The notes: a model not told the origin generated them from the sequence alone. 7,357 nucleotides of DNA from an uncultured Ectothiorhodospiraceae bacterium (GCA_947259425.1 CAMYMO010000417.1:1-7357), one strand, 5' to 3'. Shown: positions 1-5,193, numbered from the stretch's first letter. Numbers and translations are program-made.

Positions 1-2
1 TT

Positions 3-731
3 GTTTTTATCTTTGCATACGGAATATATAAAAAATCAAGGACCGCAGCAATTTTACTATTTTTATATTTCATTTTTTCAAAAATATACATTAGCCTTGA
101 AACAGGGAAAGTAACAGGGATTGCAATGGCACTGGTTTTTCTATATTTTTATGGAAAAGCAATTCAAGGTACATTTGCGTATCATAGAATTAAAAAATCA
201 GAAAACCCAAACTATAAGCCAACTGGAAAGTGGGTTTACTTTATCGGTATACCCACCTTGATTATATTCTTAGGGATTATTGGTGTAGGTGTCCTGACTA
301 TGACTCCTATGATGCCTGCAACTAAAGTTCAAACGGGAGCGCAAATGTTTCAAAGCAACATTGAGACTCTTGTTTCAGAAAATATCATATCCAAAGAGGA
401 TAACATTGAGTATTTTTATTCAGGTGGATTCTCGTCAATATTAGAAGGTGGTTCAATTTTAACTAATGATCGAGTAATACTATATATAACAACTGAGGAA
501 CATGAGTTACAGGTGTATGAATTATTTTTCGAAGAAATTGCTTCAGTAGAATTAGTTCAACAGGGAGACTTTATGACCAACAGTGTTTACCGGATAACTT
601 CACATCAATCAGATGCATGGTTGCAAATAGGGCTCTCAACTGAAGGAAAAGGTGATATAAAGTTTATTGAAACTCTAAAGACAAAAATAGAAAATATAAC
701 CAATACTACTTCTGAAAAAACGGATATATAG
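3..731 (+). CDS. Membrane protein with PH-like C-terminal region, 5' partial
   Basis: The reading frame is open from base 3 without a stop, so the ATG at 126 is internal and the gene begins left of the window. The visible part (242 residues) has about four hydrophobic segments: a partial one at the very start, one around TAAILLFLYFIF, one around GIAMALVFLYFYGKAIQG, and one around FIGIPTLIIFLGIIGVGVL. The GTFAYHRIKK stretch between the last two resembles a motif in several uncharacterised bacterial membrane proteins. The final ~110 residues are soluble and strand-rich (SGGFSSILEGGSILTNDRVILY, then YELFFEEIASVEL) and resemble a bacterial PH-like domain. That assignment rests on pattern only. 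Function is unknown; it presumably sits in the inner membrane with the PH-like part in the cytoplasm. The DNA is AT-rich. The stop at 729–731 follows an A6 run, and a protein-like frame continues beyond it, so the true C-terminus may be longer. Confidence 0.8.
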   Translation, partial: VFIFAYGIYKKSRTAAILLFLYFIFSKIYISLETGKVTGIAMALVFLYFYGKAIQGTFAYHRIKKSENPNYKPTGKWVYFIGIPTLIIFLGIIGVGVLTMTPMMPATKVQTGAQMFQSNIETLVSENIISKEDNIEYFYSGGFSSILEGGSILTNDRVILYITTEEHELQVYELFFEEIASVELVQQGDFMTNSVYRITSHQSDAWLQIGLSTEGKGDIKFIETLKTKIENITNTTSEKTDI

Positions 732-814
732 AAAATGGCAAAGTGCTTGAGTTTATTGATAGTACAGCTGAACGAGTATTATTTTGTCTAAAGTCAAGAA
801 ACGACTCAAAGTAG
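716..814 (+). pseudogene. Possible out-of-frame continuation of the upstream membrane gene
   Basis: One frame back (-1) from the end of the preceding gene there is an open stretch from 716 to the TAG at 812–814. It reads KNGYIENGKVLEFIDSTAER and then VLFCLKSRNDSK, which has the composition of a real protein end. The junction is an A6 run (715–720). One extra A there, or ribosome slippage of one base back on AAA, would add about 31 residues in place of TDI. It has no start codon of its own or separate ribosome binding site. It may equally be chance, because AT-rich non-coding DNA can stay open for about 30 codons. Confidence 0.35.
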
Positions 815-861
815 TCATTTATAAGTTAGGGAAACTTTAAGTAGTCGTTGTTAAATTAACA

Positions 862-867
862 TATAAT
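862..867 (+). promoter_or_regulatory. Candidate -10 box for the 887–1429 gene
   Basis: TATAAT matches the sigma-70 -10 consensus perfectly and lies 19 bases before the TTG start. No good -35 hexamer stands 16–18 bases upstream. The surrounding DNA is very AT-rich, so a chance match is possible. The transcript would begin near 874, leaving a very short leader that just includes the Shine–Dalgarno-like bases. Confidence 0.35.
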
Positions 868-874
868 ATATAAA

Positions 875-878
875 AAGG
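875..878 (+). promoter_or_regulatory. Ribosome binding site deciding the TTG start at 887
   Basis: AAGG, within AAAAAGG, stands 8 bases before TTG 887. The only nearby in-frame ATG (908) has no purine-rich Shine–Dalgarno sequence at a suitable distance. This favours TTG as the start. Confidence 0.45.
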
Positions 879-886
879 TTGTTATT

Positions 887-1429
887 TTGAATCAACATAC
901 AGAATTTATGAAAAAGAGTGCGGAAGAACGTATTGATATAATCAAGAATGCTTTTGCTGAAGCATCCCTTGCTGCCGAGAGTCACGAGACTGGCACAGTA
1001 CACGAAGACCCTACTATGGAAAATATATTGCGTGTGCTAGCTCCTGAAATGTTTATGGAAATATCCAAAGTGAAAATCGATAAGTCAAATCTTCGCAATG
1101 TGGTCGATTTTTACAGTGAAGTGTGGAATAAGTTTTCTGAATTGGCAAAAACGAATAAAAAGATCTCATGCATCAATGTGGCTGATTACAGTGATAAATG
1201 CATGGTTATGATCAGTTCGGCTTATTTAAAAGAGACTTATTACTATAGTCATGAGAAAGATTTAGAAGAAGGACATATTAGTAAGGACTGTCTAATGCAA
1301 TTCCAAACCTTGCTAGAAGAGCACAGTGATGATTTTCGCTTTATGCCCGTTGAAGACGATGAGTTTGAGGTAGCGGGTTTTGTGTTGCCGATTAAATTAT
1401 TTGATGCGGTGAAAGAGTATCAAAAGTAG
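887..1429 (+). CDS. Uncharacterised acidic cytoplasmic protein
   Basis: I do not recognise this 180-residue protein. It has no signal peptide or membrane segment and is rich in Glu, Asp and Lys. The N-terminal third looks helical (AEERIDIIKNAFAEASLAAE). A segment around residues 60–90 (VDFYSEVWNKFSELAKTNKK) also looks helical. The C-terminal half carries mixed strand-like stretches, a YYYSH patch and a very acidic SDDFRFMPVEDDEFE stretch before the end. Start: TTG at 887 has a Shine–Dalgarno-like AAGG 8 bases upstream. The alternative ATG at 908 would shorten it by seven residues. It stands alone between two gaps of about 160 bases and shares the AT-rich composition of the first gene, consistent with an accessory block. 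It could be a phage- or island-type hypothetical protein; nothing in the sequence gives a function. Confidence 0.75.
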   Translation: MNQHTEFMKKSAEERIDIIKNAFAEASLAAESHETGTVHEDPTMENILRVLAPEMFMEISKVKIDKSNLRNVVDFYSEVWNKFSELAKTNKKISCINVADYSDKCMVMISSAYLKETYYYSHEKDLEEGHISKDCLMQFQTLLEEHSDDFRFMPVEDDEFEVAGFVLPIKLFDAVKEYQK

Positions 1430-1595
1430 GACTGGAAGGAAAACGAGGCCAGGTCTTCCAATACTAGAGACCAATAGGGTCAGACTCCATTGCTCTTGAC
1501 ACCTGAGCCTGCTGAGACCTATTCTACACTGGATATTCGCCACGCTATAAAATACATTCATATCATCACTGCAGCAATGGATAGCGCAATACGAC
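1430..1595. other. Intergenic gap before the serine hydrolase gene
   Basis: No gene is visible here. The gap marks the change from AT-rich DNA on the left to more balanced DNA on the right. It contains a short inverted repeat just after the preceding stop codon (TGGAAG 1433–1438 with CTTCCA 1455–1460) that is not followed by a T run, so it is not a convincing terminator. It also holds the promoter candidate at 1496–1525. Confidence 0.5.
1496..1525 (+). promoter_or_regulatory. Candidate sigma-70 promoter for the serine hydrolase gene
   Basis: A perfect -35 hexamer TTGACA (1496–1501) is followed after 18 bases by TATTCT (1520–1525), a 4-of-6 match to the -10 box. A second possible -10 box, TATAAA, lies at 1546–1551 with a poor -35. 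Either would serve the gene starting at 1596. Confidence 0.4.
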
Positions 1596-3044
1596 ATGAT
1601 CTTATGTAAGCACGCCAATCGTTTCCGATTATTGTACATACTAGGGTTGTTGGTATTAACGCACAGCGTCTTCGCCGTTACACCGCAACCGAATTATCAA
1701 CAACTCATTACAGATCTTAACCAGCTTCGTCAGCGTCACCATACTCCGGCTTATGCCGTCCATATTGTCTCAGGCACTAAATCATTATTTTTACACGCCG
1801 AGGGTTTGAGTGATCGTCGAACCAACAAGCAAGCGACGGTTGATACCGTGTTTCGTGTTGGCTCGATAACGAAAAGTTTTACTGCGCTGGCCTTGTTGCA
1901 ATTACAGGCGCAAGGCAAAGTTAAATTATCTGATCCGGTGAGGTTACACCTGGCCGATGCGCCTATTGATAATGCCTGGCAAAAAACGAACCCCGTGACA
2001 CTGGAACAATTAATGGAACATACCTCTGGCTTGCTGGATTTATCTAAAACCGAATTTGATCATAGTGATCCCACACCCCTGACCTTACGCGAGGGCTTAT
2101 ATTATGGTGAGCCCAGGAAAATAGTTTGGCAACCAGGATTGTTTTCCTCTTATACCAATGCAGGGGCAGGGTATGTGGCCTATGTCCTGCAGAAAATAAC
2201 CAACACAAGCTACGAAGAATACCTTCGACAAAATATTTTTTTACCCCTCAACATGCATCAGGCGAGTGTGACCTTAACGAAAAATACAAAACAAAAATTG
2301 GCGACCGGTTATGATATCGATGGTAAAACGGTCATTCCTTATTGGCATATGATTATGCGGCCGTTTGCCGGGATCAATACAACACCTCGCGAAATGGGCA
2401 GCATGGTACAAATGCTGATGAATTACGGACGTTATAACGGGCGGCAAATCGTGAGCCCGGAGGCCGTTTTACGGATGGAGCAACCCATAACCAGCCTGGC
2501 CGCGCGTTCGGGTTTAGGTTATGGCTATGGACTGGGTAGTGATCAATATGTCAGTCAGGGACACCTGTTTCATGGGCATGGCGGTGATGGCGATGGTTAT
2601 CTGGCAAAGTATGCCTACAATCGAAAACTTGATCGTGGCTATTTTTTGGTAATCAATGCATTTCAGAATCGAGCGATCAATCAAATGAAACGCGTTATTG
2701 AAAAATTTATCAGCCAAGGTCATCCCGCCCCAAAGCCTGCTCAAAAAACGTTGCCTGAAAAAGTATTAGCACAGTATGAAGGCACCTTTCAGAAACAGAC
2801 TTATCGATTCCCATGGTCAAAAAATGATTCGACCGATGACAAACTCAGCGTGGTGTATGACAACGGTAAACTTATCTTACGCCAGGATGGCACTGATGAT
2901 GAATTAGTACCGGTCAACACGCATCATTTTAGGTTTAAAGATGAGCCGGTTGCGACCATGGCGTTTATTAAACATAGTGGTGAACTCTATTTTGTCGGTG
3001 ATGTCGGTAATTACCGTCGGGTGCATACGTCTATCTCGAAATAA
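1596..3044 (+). CDS. Exported serine hydrolase, class C beta-lactamase/PBP-like fold
   Basis: This 482-residue protein belongs to the serine beta-lactamase-like superfamily (Beta-lactamase, Pfam PF00144). Known members include class C beta-lactamases, D-aminopeptidases, esterases and peptidoglycan-modifying enzymes. An N-terminal signal peptide is visible: basic KHANRFR, a hydrophobic core, and likely cleavage after SVFA (residue 27). The enzyme should therefore act in the periplasm. All three active-site motifs are present: SITK (nucleophile Ser90, Lys93), YTN (Tyr186–Asn188), and HGG (328–330) in GHGGDGDGY, which replaces the KTG box as in class C and esterase-like relatives. After about residue 385 there is a separate strand-rich C-terminal domain of about 95 residues (EKVLAQYEGTF onward), like the beta-barrel appendages common in this family. 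The Shine–Dalgarno match before ATG 1596 is weak (GGA at 1579–1581). The gene appears monocistronic and converges on the toxin–antitoxin operon. The substrate cannot be inferred, and calling it a resistance enzyme would not be justified. Confidence 0.9.
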   Translation: MILCKHANRFRLLYILGLLVLTHSVFAVTPQPNYQQLITDLNQLRQRHHTPAYAVHIVSGTKSLFLHAEGLSDRRTNKQATVDTVFRVGSITKSFTALALLQLQAQGKVKLSDPVRLHLADAPIDNAWQKTNPVTLEQLMEHTSGLLDLSKTEFDHSDPTPLTLREGLYYGEPRKIVWQPGLFSSYTNAGAGYVAYVLQKITNTSYEEYLRQNIFLPLNMHQASVTLTKNTKQKLATGYDIDGKTVIPYWHMIMRPFAGINTTPREMGSMVQMLMNYGRYNGRQIVSPEAVLRMEQPITSLAARSGLGYGYGLGSDQYVSQGHLFHGHGGDGDGYLAKYAYNRKLDRGYFLVINAFQNRAINQMKRVIEKFISQGHPAPKPAQKTLPEKVLAQYEGTFQKQTYRFPWSKNDSTDDKLSVVYDNGKLILRQDGTDDELVPVNTHHFRFKDEPVATMAFIKHSGELYFVGDVGNYRRVHTSISK

Positions 3045-3107
3045 GTAAATCAGAAATTAGCTAGCTCGATTAATTACTTAATTGGATCAGGTTTGCGTTA
3101 ACACATT

Positions 3108-3407
3108 TCAAGAGACGAGATGTTTTTCTATGTCGAGTGCGCCATGAAACACACCTAATATATCGATTTGATCATTACTTTTTATTAAATAGGTTATGCG
3201 ATAGTGGTCATATAATAAAATACGAATATCTAAACCTGATTCGTGATTATATCGATATCCAAGGTTTGGATTTTGTTCTAGGAGTTGGGCCTTGTCATAT
3301 ATGCCGTTAATGACATTGGCCGCAGCGATTGCATTATCAAGTGCGATGTAGTCAAATATTTCTTTTAGCCAAAATTCTGATTGGTTCGTCCAAGTTATTG
3401 TTGCCAT
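3108..3407 (-). CDS. ParE/RelE-superfamily toxin of a type II toxin–antitoxin pair
   Basis: The protein has 99 residues, a normal length for the RelE/ParE (plasmid stabilisation) superfamily. The family pattern is clear. It has an N-terminal strand (ATITWTNQSEFWL), helices with a conserved-type DYIALDNAIAAANVINGIYDKAQLLEQNPNLGYR segment, then DIRILLYDHYRITYLI and a final strand IDILGVFHGALDIEKHL. ParE members poison DNA gyrase and RelE members cut mRNA on ribosomes; the sequence alone does not decide which applies. The C-terminal HGA is usually followed by Arg in relatives and here by Leu91, which may lower activity or simply be variation. The gene overlaps the upstream antitoxin gene by 13 bases (3395–3407), implying translational coupling. 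No strong ribosome binding site precedes its ATG. It is the second gene of the operon and converges on the hydrolase gene. Confidence 0.87.
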   Translation of the reverse strand: MATITWTNQSEFWLKEIFDYIALDNAIAAANVINGIYDKAQLLEQNPNLGYRYNHESGLDIRILLYDHYRITYLIKSNDQIDILGVFHGALDIEKHLVS

Positions 3408-3580
3408 TGTTTAATACGACTTTCCATGTCTTTGTTTGAGATGGTACGTTCTTGTTTTGAGTCTTCCAGACCCTTATCAACCATGCGTTTAAAAGCAAGT
3501 TCTCGAAGCAGTTCATCATAAGTGCTATCTTCTGGTTGACTATCAAGTATTTGTTTTATTTGATCTTTTGCAGTTGACAT
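3395..3580 (-). CDS. Small antitoxin paired with the ParE/RelE toxin
   Basis: The 61-residue, strongly charged, probably all-helical protein begins MSTAKDQIKQILDSQPEDST and ends in SRIKQWQQ. It is encoded immediately upstream of the toxin and overlaps it by 13 bases, the classic type II arrangement. The layout (N-terminal helix IKQILDSQPEDSTYDELLREL, then FKRMVDKGLEDSKQERTISNKDMESRIKQW) resembles small antitoxins often found with ParE-type toxins. These lack an obvious ribbon–helix–helix, Phd or HTH DNA-binding domain. The expected role is to bind and neutralise the toxin. Whether it represses its own promoter is unclear, since no DNA-binding motif is obvious. ATG 3580 is preceded by GGA at 3587–3589 (complement) and by a good extended -10 promoter. 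Confidence 0.82.
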   Translation of the reverse strand: MSTAKDQIKQILDSQPEDSTYDELLRELAFKRMVDKGLEDSKQERTISNKDMESRIKQWQQ

Positions 3581-3611
3581 ATTAATTCCAATGCAATGTG
3601 TTTAAAAACCA

Positions 3612-3620
3612 ATTATAGCA
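3612..3620 (-). promoter_or_regulatory. Extended -10 promoter of the toxin–antitoxin operon
   Basis: On the minus strand the sequence reads TGCTATAAT: a perfect TATAAT preceded by the TGn extension that can substitute for a -35 box. No good -35 is seen. Transcription would start near 3605, about 25 bases before the antitoxin ATG. Confidence 0.6.
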
Positions 3621-3660
3621 GAAAATGATACTGGATATATTCGTAAAAGTAATAGGTTAT

Positions 3661-3703
3661 AGACCACATTTTTAAGTTTAACGAGAGAAGTTTATTGTGG
3701 TCT
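3661..3703 (+). repeat. Inverted repeat over the SEC-C gene start codon
   Basis: AGACCACA (3661–3668) and TGTGGTCT (3696–3703) are perfect 8-bp inverted copies separated by 27 bases. The right arm contains the GTG start codon (3697–3699) and the next four bases. The probable Shine–Dalgarno purines (GAGAGAAG, 3683–3690) fall in the loop. In RNA the stem would cover the start codon; as DNA it could be an operator. Confidence 0.5.
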
Positions 3704-3840
3704 GTCCATTTTTGCCTAAAACTGCACTGGCTGAAGAGGCGCAACCACAACAACCGTATTTAAAAGAGCAAAAGCTCGGGCGCAATGATCCCTGTCTATG
3801 TGGCAGTGGTAAAAAGTACAAGAAATGTTGTTTACAATAA
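3697..3840 (+). CDS. SEC-C zinc-binding motif microprotein (47 aa)
   Basis: A short frame starting GTG ends in a textbook SEC-C motif, GRNDPCLCGSGKKYKKCC (residues 28–45), followed by LQ and a TAA. The C-x-C-x8-C-C ligand pattern binds zinc in the C-terminal tail of SecA and in YchJ- and YecA-type proteins, where it mediates contacts with partners such as SecB or the ribosome. The N-terminal 27 residues (VVCPFLPKTALAEEAQPQQP onward) look like a flexible linker and give no family. An in-frame stop lies at 3679–3681, so the frame cannot extend further upstream. GTG 3697 has GAGAG/AGAAG purines about 6–12 bases upstream. The bases before it hold no obvious coding frame that would make this the tail of a broken larger gene, though that remains an alternative. 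It is convergent with ssrA. Confidence 0.65.
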   Translation: MVCPFLPKTALAEEAQPQQPYLKEQKLGRNDPCLCGSGKKYKKCCLQ

Positions 3841-3890
3841 TTACTTTCTGATTTGCCAAAGAGTAAATAGAAACAGCTTGTAGCAAAAAT

Positions 3891-3920
3891 AAAGGCCCTG
3901 GTTAATTAACCAGGGCCTTT
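3891..3920 (-). terminator. Intrinsic terminator of ssrA, possibly bidirectional
   Basis: A perfect 30-bp palindrome has arms AAAGGCCCTGGTTAA and TTAACCAGGGCCTTT. It lies four bases beyond the 3' CCA of ssrA. Read on the minus strand, the GC-rich stem runs into TTTATTTTTG, a good T tract for termination of tmRNA transcription. On the plus strand the stem is followed by TTTGTATT, a weaker tract that may also end the SEC-C gene transcript. Confidence 0.9.
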
Positions 3921-3924
3921 GTAT

Positions 3925-4283
3925 TGGTGGAGGCGGCGGGAATCGAACCCGCGTCCGTAAGTCCTCTGCCATCGGCTCTACATGCTTATCCCGTTCTTTA
4001 ATTTAACTGGCGACTGCCCAACAGGCGGGGATCATCGACAGCGATTCCGTTAAGTTTTAACGAATCCACCCCGGACGTGTTTCATCGCGATCTTATATGG
4101 GATGACTCCGGTTATCTGCGCGTATAAGCACACCTCAGGCCGAAGGCTTTACACTGGTTATTAAGCAGCTAAAGCGTAGTTGTCGTCGTTTGCAACTATA
4201 ATTTTGCAAAAGGATTTACGAGGATCTTGCACCTCGGCATGCACCTCCGGTTTTGTAACCCGCGTCGAAGCCAGGTCGCCCCC
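3925..4283 (-). ncRNA. ssrA: Transfer-messenger RNA (tmRNA, 10Sa RNA)
   Basis: This is a complete 359-nt one-piece tmRNA, which rescues stalled ribosomes together with SmpB and tags the unfinished protein for proteolysis. Read on the minus strand, the 5' end GGGGGCG (4283–4277) pairs with 3' CGCCTCC (3935–3929), giving a 7-bp acceptor stem. It includes the G·U pair at position 3 that identifies alanine-accepting tRNA to alanyl-tRNA synthetase. A discriminator A and an encoded CCA follow, ending at 3925. The T arm is perfect: GCGGG, loop TTCGATT, CCCGC (3952–3936). The conserved 5' CTGGCTTCGACG block is present. The mRNA-like part encodes the tag ANDDNYALAA and ends in two stops. Length and features match other gammaproteobacterial tmRNAs. 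smpB lies upstream on the same strand, separated by a repeat-rich 315-base stretch. A strong terminator follows directly. Confidence 0.98.
4158..4193 (-). other. tmRNA tag-peptide reading frame (ANDDNYALAA)
   Basis: The resume codon GCA is at 4193–4191, followed by AAC GAC GAC AAC TAC GCT TTA GCT GCT and tandem stops TAA TAA (4163–4158). The encoded tag ANDDNYALAA differs from the E. coli tag only by Asp for Glu at position 4. It keeps the C-terminal ALAA recognised by ClpXP/ClpAP and the ANDxNY part bound by SspB. Confidence 0.97.
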
Positions 4284-4487
4284 TTTTTGAAATGTGAGCT
4301 ATTGCGCTCGATCTGGCCGCGTTGAAAAATCATTTTTATTCGTCACATACCGATGTATGCTCCTCTTAAAAAAGATTTTTCGCCTTGCCAGCTCTTCGCT
4401 CATTCACTTCAGAACCGCCTATGGCGTTTCATCAAGTATTTCCGGAACTCGCTTTCGCTCGTTCTGGTCACGCTCACAATTCAAAAA
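4284..4487. mobile_element. Putative MITE-like element with 16-bp terminal inverted repeats
   Basis: TTTTTGAAATGTGAGC (4284–4299) is matched in inverse at 4472–4487, 15 of 16 bases, with one further pair possible outside. Inside lies a 58-bp nested palindrome (4324–4381). A diverged direct repeat (4303–4321 versus 4454–4472, 15 of 19 bases) is also present. Nothing inside looks like a gene. The plus-strand open frame over it (4294–4566) starts at a GTG without a ribosome binding site and reads low-complexity Ser/Arg/Phe-rich protein. No clear target-site duplication is seen at the ends, so mobility is inferred only from the structure. Confidence 0.4.
4324..4381. repeat. Nested palindrome in the ssrA–smpB interval
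   Basis: Three sets of paired bases share one centre (between 4352 and 4353). The outer arms are GAAAAATC (4324–4331) with GATTTTTC (4374–4381). The middle run is TTTTTA (4333–4338) with TAAAAA (4367–4372). The inner hairpin is CATAC (4346–4350) with GTATG (4355–4359). In RNA this would fold as one long interrupted stem. It looks like a dispersed palindromic repeat rather than a terminator. Confidence 0.7.
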
Positions 4488-4501
4488 GTATCATTGTGAG
4501 C
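4472..4501. repeat. Perfect 9-bp inverted repeat
   Basis: GCTCACAAT (4472–4480) and ATTGTGAGC (4493–4501) flank a 12-base spacer. The left arm is also part of the right terminal repeat of the putative element. A further related copy, GCTCAGCATTTCA (4505–4517), matches the left terminal repeat in inverse with one extra base, so at least four versions of the TGTGAGC motif cluster here. Confidence 0.65.
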
Positions 4502-4562
4502 ATGGCTCAGCATTTCATATCTGGGATAAGTCTTCTTACAAAAACTTGTCGGAGATAGGTTC

Positions 4563-4591
4563 TTAATATAGCCGATTTGGTGGGTTTTCAA
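4563..4591 (-). promoter_or_regulatory. Candidate sigma-70 promoter for ssrA
   Basis: On the minus strand TTGAAA (4591–4586, 5 of 6 to consensus) is followed after 17 bases by TATTAA (4568–4563, 4 of 6); an overlapping TATATT gives a 15-base spacer. It begins just after the smpB stop. It is the best promoter found between smpB and ssrA and would give a precursor leader of about 270 bases before the mature tmRNA 5' end. No convincing promoter stands immediately before base 4283. Confidence 0.45.
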
Positions 4592-4598
4592 CAGCGTT

Positions 4599-5075
4599 TT
4601 AATTCGACTTCATGATACGGGCCTTTTCACGTCCCCAGTCACGACTCTTTTCGGTTGCTCGTTTGTCGTGCTGTTTCTTTCCTTTCGCCAGCGCAATCTC
4701 GATTTTCGCGCGTCCGCGTACCCAATACATCGCGGTGGGCACTATTGAATAGCCTTTGCGCTCGACGGCGCCGATCAATTTGTTCAATTCCTGGCGGTGT
4801 AATAGCAATTTACGGGTACGGGTTTGGTCCGGTGTGATATGAGTCGATGCGGTTTGTAATGGCGTAATCAACGTGCCAAATAAATAGGCTTCGCCTTTGT
4901 CTAACAGGATGTAACTGTCCCTTAAATTCACGCGACCTTCGCGTAAACTCTTCACTTCCCAACCCTGAAGCGCGATTCCCGCCTCAAATTTATCTTCCAA
5001 CAAATAATCGTGGCGTGCCTTCTTGTTCAAGGTGATGGTGTTGGATTTTGTGTCTTTTTTCTTCTTTTTTGCCAT
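4599..5075 (-). CDS. smpB: SsrA-binding protein SmpB
   Basis: SmpB binds the tRNA-like part of tmRNA, carries it with EF-Tu to stalled ribosomes and fills the empty mRNA channel with its C-terminal tail. The 158-residue protein has the usual length (about 160). Family signatures are clear: NKKARHDYLLEDKFEAGIALQGWEVKSLREG (tmRNA-binding region), the conserved TRTRKLLLH block, and the tail beginning GKKQHDKR with the helix-forming KARIM near the end. I chose ATG 5075 (MAKKKKKD) because homologues begin there; the open frame continues 51 codons upstream into non-homologous sequence and the neighbouring divergent region. The Shine–Dalgarno match is weak. A TATACT -10-like hexamer lies just upstream (5087–5082), without a good -35. 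ssrA follows on the same strand after 315 bases. The gene is divergent from the transporter–ratA–rnfH run. Confidence 0.97.
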   Translation of the reverse strand: MAKKKKKDTKSNTITLNKKARHDYLLEDKFEAGIALQGWEVKSLREGRVNLRDSYILLDKGEAYLFGTLITPLQTASTHITPDQTRTRKLLLHRQELNKLIGAVERKGYSIVPTAMYWVRGRAKIEIALAKGKKQHDKRATEKSRDWGREKARIMKSN

Positions 5076-5139
5076 TTGCGCAGTATAAACGATACTGGTC
5101 GCATAAATGAAAAATAACTCTGTCAAGAGGCTTTTGCCC

Positions 5140-5168
5140 TTGAGCGTACGGTCGTTTTCTCGCACAAT
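5140..5168 (+). promoter_or_regulatory. Weak candidate promoter for the transporter–ratA–rnfH operon
   Basis: TTGAGC (5140–5145) and CACAAT (5163–5168) are separated by 17 bases, each 4 of 6 to the sigma-70 consensus. It is the best match in the 129-base divergent gap, but not a strong one. Confidence 0.25.
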
Positions 5169-5193
5169 TTGGCGATAACAATAATGATCGTGC

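Noticed and set aside
126..128. ATG 126 as the start of the first gene
   Set aside because: The frame is open and clearly coding for a hydrophobic segment from base 3, so the gene starts outside the window.
1433..1472. Short inverted repeats after the 887–1429 gene as a terminator
   Set aside because: The stems are only 5–6 bp and no T run follows.
1397..1639. 80-residue minus-strand open frame across the gap before the hydrolase gene
   Set aside because: It overlaps two better-supported genes at its ends, has no recognisable domain, and its sequence looks like antisense of the signal-peptide region.
1596..3044. Calling the serine hydrolase an AmpC-type resistance enzyme
   Set aside because: The motifs define only the fold; the extra C-terminal domain and lack of wider similarity to AmpC argue for a general hydrolase.
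3352..3546. 64-residue minus-strand frame overlapping antitoxin and toxin
   Set aside because: It is a shadow in another frame of the two toxin–antitoxin genes and shows no family features.
3925..3960. An ordinary tRNA gene at the TTCGATTCCCGC sequence
   Set aside because: The acceptor and T arm belong to tmRNA: the 5' acceptor strand is 340 bases away and there is no anticodon arm.
4294..4566. 90-residue plus-strand open frame between ssrA and smpB
   Set aside because: It starts at a GTG with no ribosome binding site, runs through the inverted repeats and has an implausible Ser/Arg/Phe-rich composition; it is a by-product of the repeat element.
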